The notes under the pieces are model-generated. The model ran no database searches. It was not told the origin of the DNA and worked only from the letters and a program-made list of their open reading frames with translations. Position numbers and translations under genes: made by a program. Positions 33,134 through 41,425 of a stretch of 49,126 nt of DNA are shown here, piece by piece. The stretch is from the NCBI GenBank assembly GCA_937900675.1, contig CALCEA010000091.1, forward strand, positions 1 through 49,126, in the 5' to 3' direction. Origin of the DNA: an uncultured Chitinophagaceae bacterium (GTDB taxonomy: Bacteria > Bacteroidota > Bacteroidia > Chitinophagales > Chitinophagaceae). Within the stretch, counting starts at the first letter, position 1. Each line of letters begins with the position of its first letter.

Positions 33134-34741
33134 TTATTGTATGGTTACTGTTTTTAAATAAAACCCTTTAGGATCAACAATTGGAGTGGTGTTGCTAATA
33201 ACGGTTAAACCATCTTTGGTTAATTTAACTTTTTCAATTTTTCCGTTGATTATAATATCTAATGGAAGATCCATAATATAATTGGTTGGCTTAATTACAT
33301 ATGTTCTGTAACCATTTTCTTTCACATTAATTTCAATCGTTTTGGTTGTTCTCAAATAAAAATCAAAAAATGGTTTTAAAGAATAACCTACTGCGCCACT
33401 AAATAATTCTTCTACATCTTTTGATGTAACAAAATTATCATAAGTGTATTGTGGGTCTGTTGATAGCTTCTTAATAGTTGGGAAGAATATATCATCACCA
33501 ATCAGATACCTTAAACTGTGCATAAAGAAGGCTCCTTTTGTGTATATATCATTGCCGGCATAGGTTTCGTCTTCAGATAATTCTTCACCACCTACCATTG
33601 GCTTTTTATATTTAATACTTCTTTTCCAAGCGGCAATAATTTTATCATAGGCTTCCTGGCCGCCTAGATCATAGTGTGCTAAAGCTTCTGAATAAGTTCC
33701 AATACCTTCTTGAATCCACATATGTGCCCAATCTTTATTGGTTACTTTATTAGCCCACCATTCGTGCGCATACTCATGAAACAAATTATCAGAGTAATCT
33801 TCGTTGCCAATTTTTCTATATTCAAATTTGTTATTGAAAGTAATCATGGTTTGATGTTCCATACCAGAGTTAGGAACTTCTGCAGTGCCAATCTTTTCTT
33901 TATACCAAGGATATTCTCCAAAATATTTTTCTAAAATTTTTGTATCTCTAATTTTAGTTGCAATTAATTTTTTTGCATGCATGGTATCTTCTTCTAATAC
34001 ATAAAACTCTACAGGAACCACATTACCATTGATTGTTGTATATGAATCTTTTACCACTTTGTATTTTCCAATATTAAACAATACACAATAGTTGCTAATG
34101 GTATAATTGGTTTTCCAATGGTAAGTTGACTTATTTTTTTGGTGTGTTGTTTTTTGTAATAAGCCAGGACCAGCTACTACTAAGCCTTTCGGAACAGTGA
34201 TACGCATATCAACTCCTTCGTTTGGTTCATCACTTGGATGATCTTTACAAGGGAAGTACATTCTTCCACCTTCTTTTTGAATATTGATGGAAACCCAATC
34301 ATTTCCACTACTATCTTTTGACCAAGTAAATCCACCCAACCAAGGTGGCTTCACAGCAACTGGTGGAACGCCACCATAGTGAATGTCTACCATTTGTTTA
34401 CCGGGATTAAAACCATTTGAAGCAGTTATATATATTTTATCCTCTTTTTGTTCAAAGGCCACCGTTTTTTTGTTCACCAAAATTTTATTCACTTTTAATA
34501 AGTGCACTAAATCCAATAAAATAGTATCTGTTGATTTAGATAAATTCATTGTTACTATTGTATTTCCTTGAATAGATCGATTAGCAATGTCAACATCTAA
34601 ATTGACATCATAGTGTCTTATATCCATGATAGCCTGTAGTGGTTTTAATTTACCACCAGAAGACAAATAGGTTAAATCTTCTTGTTGGGCAAAAAGAACC
34701 GAAGAGAATAGCACAAAAAATAGTGCAATGATTGGTTTCAT
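33134..34741 (-). CDS. Secreted M1 family metallopeptidase (second of pair)
   Basis: A 535-residue exported metalloprotease (signal peptide ending SVLFAQ). The zinc motif is HEYAHEWWANKV with the downstream glutamate in MWIQEGIGTYSEA; the substrate-binding GAMEN-type motif is NSGMEHQTMI. It is the upstream gene of the tandem pair, transcribed first. The C-terminal ERAP-like helical domain of long M1 enzymes is absent; the last 80 residues look like a beta domain. The start codon at 34741 is divergent from the APC permease, 64 bp away. Confidence 0.93.
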   Translation of the reverse strand: MKPIIALFFVLFSSVLFAQQEDLTYLSSGGKLKPLQAIMDIRHYDVNLDVDIANRSIQGNTIVTMNLSKSTDTILLDLVHLLKVNKILVNKKTVAFEQKEDKIYITASNGFNPGKQMVDIHYGGVPPVAVKPPWLGGFTWSKDSSGNDWVSINIQKEGGRMYFPCKDHPSDEPNEGVDMRITVPKGLVVAGPGLLQKTTHQKNKSTYHWKTNYTISNYCVLFNIGKYKVVKDSYTTINGNVVPVEFYVLEEDTMHAKKLIATKIRDTKILEKYFGEYPWYKEKIGTAEVPNSGMEHQTMITFNNKFEYRKIGNEDYSDNLFHEYAHEWWANKVTNKDWAHMWIQEGIGTYSEALAHYDLGGQEAYDKIIAAWKRSIKYKKPMVGGEELSEDETYAGNDIYTKGAFFMHSLRYLIGDDIFFPTIKKLSTDPQYTYDNFVTSKDVEELFSGAVGYSLKPFFDFYLRTTKTIEINVKENGYRTYVIKPTNYIMDLPLDIIINGKIEKVKLTKDGLTVISNTTPIVDPKGFYLKTVTIQ

Positions 34742-34805
34742 AAGCTGTGTTTTACTCTATGAATTTAAGCAACTTTATTCTATATTCGTATATAATCAAG
34801 CGCTA

Positions 34806-36281
34806 ATGAGTGGTGAACATTTGAAAAGAAATCTGGGCCTTTTAGGCCTTATTGCCACTGGAATCTCTTCAATGATTGGCGCTTCTATTTACATTGTCCC
34901 ATTTCAGATTCAAAAAACAGTTCCTGGCATTGGTCCCTATGTTGGCATTGCATTTATAGTTGCAGCTATCCCATCTTTATTAGCAGCGCTTTCTTATGCT
35001 ATATTATCTAGTGCTATGCCTAGAGCAGGGGGGACTTATATTTATGCAAGTAGATCCATGCATCCTTTCTGGGGATTTGCAGCAAGTTTTTCTCAGTGGT
35101 TTGGTTTATCTATTGTGATGGGTGTGGTAGCCTATATGGTGATTCCTTTTTTTAATCAAATGATTGTATTGTTGGTTGGAGAAAATCAGTTTCACTTTTT
35201 TGAACAAGGACATAATAGATTATGGGCGGCACTTTTCTTGTTGTGGTTTTTTGTTTTTATTAATATTCGAGGCATTAAAACATATCAGGTTACTGTTATT
35301 AGTTTAGTGATGGTAACATTTTTATTATCTGGATTAGTGATTTACTTTGGATTAAGTACTACAAGAACGGAATTCATTGAAGCTGTTTGGAAACAAAAAG
35401 GAATTCAAATAACAAATCAAGAAGCTACTTTGGATTTAAAAACCATTGTTTCTGCCAGTGCTATTTTATTTGCAAGCTTTATCGGATTTGATGCAATTGC
35501 ACAAGCTGGTGGCGAGGCAAAGAATCCTACTAAAAATTTACCTAGAGCTATTTTGATTACTATTATTCTAGTAGGTCTTTTTTATATTGTATTTACCTAT
35601 AGTATTTATCAATTAGTGCCTTGGAATTTTATTGAACAAGAAGCAATCGAAAAAGAAGTTTCTGCACCAAGTCTACTTAGTTATATGTTACCTAAATGGT
35701 GGTCTTTCTTGATTATGGGAGGCGCCTGCATTGCACTATTGAAAGACCTTCCATCTATGATCTTGTCTGTTTCAAGATTGGTATTTGCCTGGTCTAAAGA
35801 CGCCTTATTCCCAAAGCGTTTCATGGAAATACATTCAAGATATCAAAGTCCTTATCAGGCTATTTTATTTAGTGGATTGGTTGCAACATGTGGTATTGTT
35901 GGAACCCATTTCGCATCGGATATATTTTTAGGAATTGATATTATGGTGATCTCTATGTTAGTCAATTTTATTTTAATCTGCATTGCAGTATTGAGTATCC
36001 CTAAATACAATCCAGTTTTAGCTGCAGAAATTTCTATTTTCAAAAATACTTTTTTACAAAAACTCATTGCTGGTATAGGGGTGATTTCATTGAGCTTCTT
36101 TTTAATTTTAATGATTGAACAAGATCTGAACAGTATTTCTAAAGCATGGTATTTTTACCCAAGCCTGGTTTGGATAATTGTAATGGGGATAGCCTCCATT
36201 ATATTTTTTATCTATTGGAGTAAATTACAAAAGACCAACACCAATTTAACAGAACAATTCAAACAATTACCGCAAGAATAA
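34806..36281 (+). CDS. APC family amino acid permease
   Basis: A 491-residue polytopic permease with about 12-14 helices. LKRNLGLLGLIATGISSMIGASIYIVP is the APC signature in helix 1 (G-S/A-IG motif), and FASFIGFDAIAQAGGEAKNPTKNLPRAI is the conserved helix 6-loop block. It imports amino acids or related amines, coupled to protons or by exchange. I place the start at ATG 34806, directly before the conserved LKRNLGLL; an in-frame start at 34728 would overlap the divergent gene and adds a poorly conserved 26 residues. The AKR-RidA gene starts 4 nt after the stop. Confidence 0.88.
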   Translation: MSGEHLKRNLGLLGLIATGISSMIGASIYIVPFQIQKTVPGIGPYVGIAFIVAAIPSLLAALSYAILSSAMPRAGGTYIYASRSMHPFWGFAASFSQWFGLSIVMGVVAYMVIPFFNQMIVLLVGENQFHFFEQGHNRLWAALFLLWFFVFINIRGIKTYQVTVISLVMVTFLLSGLVIYFGLSTTRTEFIEAVWKQKGIQITNQEATLDLKTIVSASAILFASFIGFDAIAQAGGEAKNPTKNLPRAILITIILVGLFYIVFTYSIYQLVPWNFIEQEAIEKEVSAPSLLSYMLPKWWSFLIMGGACIALLKDLPSMILSVSRLVFAWSKDALFPKRFMEIHSRYQSPYQAILFSGLVATCGIVGTHFASDIFLGIDIMVISMLVNFILICIAVLSIPKYNPVLAAEISIFKNTFLQKLIAGIGVISLSFFLILMIEQDLNSISKAWYFYPSLVWIIVMGIASIIFFIYWSKLQKTNTNLTEQFKQLPQE

Positions 36282-36285
36282 TTTT

Positions 36286-37713
36286 ATGAAGAATCAATTT
36301 ACAATTCCAAAAGCAATTATCGGATTATGGCAGATTGCGGATATGGAAAGATCTGGCACAAAAGTGGATCCCGCAATTGCTGCAAAATCTATGATGCAGT
36401 ATTATGAAAATGGATTCACTTGTTTTGATATGGCAGATCATTATGGATCTTCAGAAGAGATTGCAGGTTATTGTAAAAAACATTTTGCACCGGCAGGAAT
36501 TCAATTTTTTACCAAATGGGTACCTAGTCCTGGTGTGATTACTGAAAAAATTGCCGAAGAAGCAGTTGAAAGAGCTTTGAAAAGATTGGCTTCCCCACAA
36601 ATTGACTTATTGCAATTTCATGCCTGGAATTATGCAGATCCTAATTGGTTGAATGCCCTTTACGCATTAAATAAACTGAGAGAGAAGGGATTGATTGCAA
36701 ATATTGGATTAACCAATTTTGATCATATTCATTTAAATATGGTGCTTTCTTCTGGCATACCAGTAGTAAGTAATCAAATTGCTTATTCTTTATTAGATCA
36801 AAGAGGAAGCAAGGAAATGGCTACAACCTGCTTAAAACACAATGTTCAACTATTAGCTTATGGAACAGTTGCCGGTGGATTCTTTTCAGAAAAATGGTTA
36901 GGCAAAGATGAACCCCAGCTTTCTGAATCTTTAACCTGGTCCCAAATGAAATATAAAAGGTTTATTGACGCAGCAGGAGGATGGGCTTGGTTTCAATCGA
37001 TGCTTTCTACTTTATCCAACATAGCAATTGCTAAAAATGTGAGTATAGCAACCGTTGCAAGTGCATATATGGCACAAGCGCCTGCTGTGGGTGCGGTTAT
37101 CATTGGCTCTAGATTAGGTGCATCTGAACATATTGAAGAAAACAAGAAAATACTTTCACTTCAACTAACAGACTCAGAGAAAGCCACCATTGAAAATATT
37201 TTATCTAAAGCAAATACTATAGCTGGTAATTGCGGTGATGAATATAGAAAGCCTCCATTTTTAACTGCAAGTGGTGATTTGAGTCATCATATCAAAGAGT
37301 TTCCAAAACCTTACGAAACAAAAGTATCTGAGGATGGAAAGACAAGAGTGTTTTCTGGAACACCATGGGAGCCATTAGCTGGTTATGCTAGGGCTGTGAA
37401 AAAGGGCAATCATATTTTTGTTTCAGGAACTACTGCAACCCATGAAAATACAATCATTGGTGGCAATGATCCTGCAGCTCAAACGCATTTTGTAATAGAT
37501 AAAATCGAGGGAGCTCTGCATTCACTAGATGCCAAATTAGAAGATGTGGTTAGAACAAAAGTATTTGTTTCAGATATTCAACAATGGGAAGCTATTGCTA
37601 GAGCACATGGTGAAAGATTCGCACATATCCAACCTGCTAACACTATGGTTGAAGCAAAATTAGTGGGTGATGGCTATTTAGTAGAAATTGAAGTGGATGC
37701 AATTGTAAATTAA
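36286..37713 (+). CDS. Aldo/keto reductase fused to a RidA-like domain
   Basis: A 475-residue cytoplasmic fusion. Residues 1 to about 320 are an aldo/keto reductase with the catalytic tetrad D48, Y53, K77, H112 (FDMADHYG, FTKWVP, QFHAWNY) and an NADPH-binding GAVIIGSRLGASEHIEEN block. Residues about 350-475 are a RidA/YjgF domain (GNHIFVSGTTATHEN, VVRTKVFVSD, LVEIEVDAIVN). The catalytic arginine of canonical RidA (E. coli Arg105) is replaced by Asn (N452 in PANTMVEA), so imine deaminase activity is doubtful. It sits between an APC permease (4 nt) and a DUF1569 gene (6 nt), consistent with amino acid or amine metabolism. Confidence 0.92.
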   Translation: MKNQFTIPKAIIGLWQIADMERSGTKVDPAIAAKSMMQYYENGFTCFDMADHYGSSEEIAGYCKKHFAPAGIQFFTKWVPSPGVITEKIAEEAVERALKRLASPQIDLLQFHAWNYADPNWLNALYALNKLREKGLIANIGLTNFDHIHLNMVLSSGIPVVSNQIAYSLLDQRGSKEMATTCLKHNVQLLAYGTVAGGFFSEKWLGKDEPQLSESLTWSQMKYKRFIDAAGGWAWFQSMLSTLSNIAIAKNVSIATVASAYMAQAPAVGAVIIGSRLGASEHIEENKKILSLQLTDSEKATIENILSKANTIAGNCGDEYRKPPFLTASGDLSHHIKEFPKPYETKVSEDGKTRVFSGTPWEPLAGYARAVKKGNHIFVSGTTATHENTIIGGNDPAAQTHFVIDKIEGALHSLDAKLEDVVRTKVFVSDIQQWEAIARAHGERFAHIQPANTMVEAKLVGDGYLVEIEVDAIVN

Positions 37714-37719
37714 ATCAAA

Positions 37720-38181
37720 ATGAGAAACCTAGAACCTTCTTTAGATAAGCTTTATAGCTTTATACCACAATCAAATCAACTGAATGATTCTGTGTCTTCT
37801 GTCAATGTTGGATGGCATATTGAACATATTTTATTAGTGATTACAAAAATTATTGAAACCGTAGTGAACTCAGATCCTAATAAATATGAGTGGAAATTTG
37901 ATTTGAAAAGAAGCTATGTATTTTTTTTAGGTAAGTTTCCAAGAGGAAAAGCGAATGCACCTGAAATTGTGATACCTAAGCAATTAGAGCAACCGAATTA
38001 TGATGCATTGTTTGCAAGTACTAGAAAAGCGATTAAAAATTTAGAAAACGCAAAGCCCAATCAATATTTTACACATCCAATTTTTGGAAAACTTAATAAG
38101 CGTCACACATTTGTGATGTTAGACATTCATACCAAACATCATCTAAAAATTATAGAAGATATTATTTCTCAAACTCTATAA
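37720..38181 (+). CDS. DUF1569 (DinB-like) family protein
   Basis: A 153-residue helical protein resembling DUF1569, part of the DinB/YfiT-like four-helix metal-binding superfamily. Histidines fall at the expected positions: WHIEHILLV (about residues 33-41) and IHTKHHLKIIEDI near the C-terminus. No signal peptide. It follows the AKR-RidA gene by 6 nt. Its last 20 bases overlap the end of the convergent Asp-box gene. The function of DUF1569 is unknown; some DinB-like proteins are thiol-dependent transferases. Confidence 0.82.
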   Translation: MRNLEPSLDKLYSFIPQSNQLNDSVSSVNVGWHIEHILLVITKIIETVVNSDPNKYEWKFDLKRSYVFFLGKFPRGKANAPEIVIPKQLEQPNYDALFASTRKAIKNLENAKPNQYFTHPIFGKLNKRHTFVMLDIHTKHHLKIIEDIISQTL

Positions 38182-39439
38182 TATGTTCTGAAGCATATTC
38201 ATCATCTCCTGGTTTAATTCGCTTCACAAAAAATCTTGCTCGTTTTCCAAGTTTTAAAGAAGTCCTTCTTTCTTTAATATCTTCTTCTGTATCCAAAGGC
38301 TGTAAAGAAGGATACCATAAAATATATCCTGGCTTTTGAAAGACTAATTGTGGCTTTGTCCATTGTTGACTGTTATTACCAATACCCAGGACTTTGTTTT
38401 TATTAAATGAAATATAAATCTTATCGCCTTCCCAAGACTTACCCTCTACTTTACCCATCATCATTACCCAACAATTTAAATAGGTATTCCAACTAACCGA
38501 AGGTCCCCAATGAAATCCACCTGTAGGCGAAGATGCGGCACCGCCTCCTTCTGCTTTTGGAATTTGTAAAGATGCAACTGGCTTTCCAAAACTATTATGA
38601 GCAATGGTAAATGCTTTGCCATCCCATCGTTTTGCTTTACCCACTGGGTTATCTAAATCACTTAAAGCAATTCTAGCAATACTAATACATTGTCCAGAGG
38701 CTTCTTTGCTCGCATCGTAATTTTTTGGATCATACACTCCTGGGTAACCATACTCACCATAAAATACATATAAATAATCTCCACTTGCAATAGCCGATGG
38801 ATCACCTACGCCACCTGCAAAAGTGTTGGAAGTGTTATGTGGTTTTAAAATCATTCTAGGATCAAGATCCTCTAATATGATACCTCTATTATCCCAAGAT
38901 TTACCACCATCTGTAGATTTCATTATACCAATTCTACAAACAGCTGCTGGACTTTCAGGTCCAGTCAAACCCTGAGGCCATAATTTGCTATTTGTGTAAC
39001 CTTCTTTTGTTGTTGAATCATAAGGAAGTGTAATAGGATAGTTCTCGTTATGATATAATGCATATAGTGTTAATCCTGATTTATCTTTTGCATCTTGGTA
39101 AACGGTTTCAAACCATACTGCTCCATGTAAACCTTTTTGTCCCACTGGAACATTTAAAGGCATGATGGGGTCGTGAAATTTTTCAGCTGCATTTCTAAAT
39201 ACCTGATTGGCATTGGGTCCATCAGAGTATTTTAAATTTTTAGAGTAACCCCAAAGAGGATCCTCGCCGTATTTTCCAGGAAAAATTCTAAAAGTATCAC
39301 CCACCCATGCCTCTGCCATATTGCAGTCAACAAAAGAATTGAAACTTACTTTTGGTGCAGGTATTAATTTAAATTTTGGACTTTGAGGTTCTTGAACAAA
39401 AAAACTAGCAAACCAACTTAGTAAAATGATTAAAGGCAT
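38162..39439 (-). CDS. Secreted Asp-box (beta-propeller) protein, glycosidase-like
   Basis: A 425-residue protein with a short hydrophobic N-terminus (PLIILLSWFASFFV, probably a signal). KSTDGGKSWDNRG matches the Asp-box of sialidases and BNR-repeat proteins (SxDxGxxW), and GDPSAIASGDYLYVFYGEY recalls five-bladed beta-propeller glycosidase-like proteins. Catalytic residues cannot be assigned. An inverted repeat lies 10-31 nt upstream of its start, between it and the small membrane protein gene on the same strand. Confidence 0.68.
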   Translation of the reverse strand: MPLIILLSWFASFFVQEPQSPKFKLIPAPKVSFNSFVDCNMAEAWVGDTFRIFPGKYGEDPLWGYSKNLKYSDGPNANQVFRNAAEKFHDPIMPLNVPVGQKGLHGAVWFETVYQDAKDKSGLTLYALYHNENYPITLPYDSTTKEGYTNSKLWPQGLTGPESPAAVCRIGIMKSTDGGKSWDNRGIILEDLDPRMILKPHNTSNTFAGGVGDPSAIASGDYLYVFYGEYGYPGVYDPKNYDASKEASGQCISIARIALSDLDNPVGKAKRWDGKAFTIAHNSFGKPVASLQIPKAEGGGAASSPTGGFHWGPSVSWNTYLNCWVMMMGKVEGKSWEGDKIYISFNKNKVLGIGNNSQQWTKPQLVFQKPGYILWYPSLQPLDTEEDIKERRTSLKLGKRARFFVKRIKPGDDEYASEHIIEFEK

Positions 39440-39448
39440 AATGATACA

Positions 39449-39470
39449 TTTAGTAGTCTAATCTACTAAA
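39449..39470. promoter_or_regulatory. Inverted repeat TTTAGTAG-n6-CTACTAAA
   Basis: Two perfect 8-bp arms with a 6-nt centre, in the 42-bp gap between the small membrane protein and Asp-box genes. It contains the same TTAGTA/TACTAA half-sites as the recA-upstream palindrome, but with a spacing of 8 rather than 6. Possibly an operator or attenuator. Confidence 0.35.
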
Positions 39471-39481
39471 AATTATCAATA

Positions 39482-39718
39482 TTACTTGTTCTCAGATCTT
39501 CTTCTAGCTTCTTCAGCTTCTTTATAAATTCTAATCCAAGTAAGAGAAATATCGATAACAGCTAACAATGGTCCTAGAATAATGACCATGATTACTTCTA
39601 AACCTGGAGTATATCCAATTACGCCATCAAAAGAAGTTGATTTTGATCTTTTATATAATTTATATACACAATAGATTGCAGATACAACCCAGATAGCGAA
39701 AATGATATTCTTGTTCAT
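39482..39718 (-). CDS. Small two-helix membrane protein
   Basis: A 78-residue protein with two hydrophobic segments (about residues 4-21 and 39-62) and a charged C-terminal tail (EAEEARRRSENK). No family recognised. It lies 42 nt upstream of the Asp-box gene on the same strand. The frame is uninterrupted, has an ATG start and has the composition of a real membrane protein. Confidence 0.6.
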   Translation of the reverse strand: MNKNIIFAIWVVSAIYCVYKLYKRSKSTSFDGVIGYTPGLEVIMVIILGPLLAVIDISLTWIRIYKEAEEARRRSENK

Positions 39719-39819
39719 AAGTAAAAATTGTAATACAAAGGTAACACTTATTAAATTATAGTAATTTGATAATTTATGGCTTTTGAAAATTAACTATATT
39801 TAGTATGTAATCTAAGAGT

Positions 39820-41424
39820 ATGGCTTCTAACCCCCAAAGTAGCAAACTAGGTTTAACAACTTATCAAGGTAATTGGTCTTTACCATTAACCAAGCATTTA
39901 TTGAACAGAACTGTATTTGGTGCAACTTCAAATGATCTTAAGCGATTTAATAAACTAGGATTAATTGCATCAGTCAATGAGATCTTAACCATTCCAACGA
40001 GTCTACCATCACCCCCATTAAATGATTACAATACAAGCACTGTAATTGATGCTGGATCAAGTTTGGGTACAACATGGGTAAATAGTATCAACACTGATGG
40101 AACGATTAATAGTAATCGAAGAACCAACTATAAAAAATGGTTATTAAGTGTAATAGTGAATCAAGAAACGAATATTCGTGAAAAGATGACTTTCTTTTGG
40201 AGTAATCATTTCGGAACTGAAGCAGATACGATTGTTTATGGGACCATGTTATACCAACACCATCAAATTTTTAGGTCTAATCCAATTGGCAATTTTAAAC
40301 AAATCGTAAAAAATGTAACTATAGACCCAGGTATGTTAAGGTATTTAAATGGTTACCTGAATACCAAAACAGCACCTGATGAAAATTATGGAAGAGAGTT
40401 GCAAGAATTATTCACCATTGGAAAAGATGGTGGTGCAAAATATTCTGAAGAAGATGTTAAAGCAGCAGCTAGGGTCTTGACGGGATGGAGATACGATTCA
40501 AATAATGTTGCCTACTTTGATTCAACAAGGCATGATACTACCAATAAAGTATTCTCTAGTTTTTATAATAATAAAATAATCATCGGTAAAACAGGGGCTA
40601 ATGGTGCACAAGAGCTTGATGAATTATTAGATTTATTATTTTCAAAAACTGAAACAGCAAAATTTATTTGCAGAAAAATTTATAAATATTTTGTTTACTA
40701 CTACATTGATGATTTTGTTGAAAATAATATTATTGCACCACTTGCTGATACTTTAATTAAAAATGGTTTTGAAATCAAACCAATATTAAAACAATTATTG
40801 GAAAGTGAACATTTTTATGATAGCCAGTATATTGGGTGTCAAATAAAGAGCCCCTTAGAGTTTATTGTTGGTTTTTTACGATCATTTGAAATTAATTTTC
40901 CTAATGCAGTGACCGATTATGCAGATGCATATTTTTTATATAATCAAATGGTGTCTCAGGCTACTTCAATGGGCCAAAACCCGGTAGATCCACCCAATGT
41001 TGCTGGATGGCCGGCATATTATCAAGCCCCAGAGTATAATGAACTATGGATTAATGCTGATACATTTCCTAAGAGAAATAAGTTCACAGATTTAATGATC
41101 GAAACGGGTTATACTAAAAATGGCAAAAAAATTATCATCAATCCAGTTAATTTTTTAAAATCTATTTCTACTAACCCTTCTAATCCAAATTCGGTAATTG
41201 ATGACGCTGCATTTTTTCTTTTATCAACCGAATTATCTCCAAGTATAAAATCAAATTTAAAGACCCAAATTTTATTGAGTGGTCAGAGTTCTGATTATTA
41301 TTGGACAGATGCTTGGAATTTATCTATAAGTACACCGACTACCATTAATTTAAATATTGTTAATACTAGATTGAAAACATTATTTAAGTATTTAATGAAT
41401 TTGCCAGATTACCAATTACAATAA
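39820..41424 (+). CDS. DUF1800 family protein
   Basis: A 534-residue protein of the DUF1800 family, recognised by HLLNRTVFGATSNDLKRF near the start, KMTFFWSNHFGTEADT, LQELFTIGKDGGAKYSEEDVKAAARVLTGWR, and the C-terminal DPPNVAGWPAYYQAPEYNELWINADTF. DUF1800 and DUF1501 genes are usually adjacent and are thought to act together at the envelope, but their biochemistry is unknown. No signal peptide is visible at this start. The partner gene begins one base after the stop. Confidence 0.93.
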   Translation: MASNPQSSKLGLTTYQGNWSLPLTKHLLNRTVFGATSNDLKRFNKLGLIASVNEILTIPTSLPSPPLNDYNTSTVIDAGSSLGTTWVNSINTDGTINSNRRTNYKKWLLSVIVNQETNIREKMTFFWSNHFGTEADTIVYGTMLYQHHQIFRSNPIGNFKQIVKNVTIDPGMLRYLNGYLNTKTAPDENYGRELQELFTIGKDGGAKYSEEDVKAAARVLTGWRYDSNNVAYFDSTRHDTTNKVFSSFYNNKIIIGKTGANGAQELDELLDLLFSKTETAKFICRKIYKYFVYYYIDDFVENNIIAPLADTLIKNGFEIKPILKQLLESEHFYDSQYIGCQIKSPLEFIVGFLRSFEINFPNAVTDYADAYFLYNQMVSQATSMGQNPVDPPNVAGWPAYYQAPEYNELWINADTFPKRNKFTDLMIETGYTKNGKKIIINPVNFLKSISTNPSNPNSVIDDAAFFLLSTELSPSIKSNLKTQILLSGQSSDYYWTDAWNLSISTPTTINLNIVNTRLKTLFKYLMNLPDYQLQ

Positions 41425-41425
41425 A

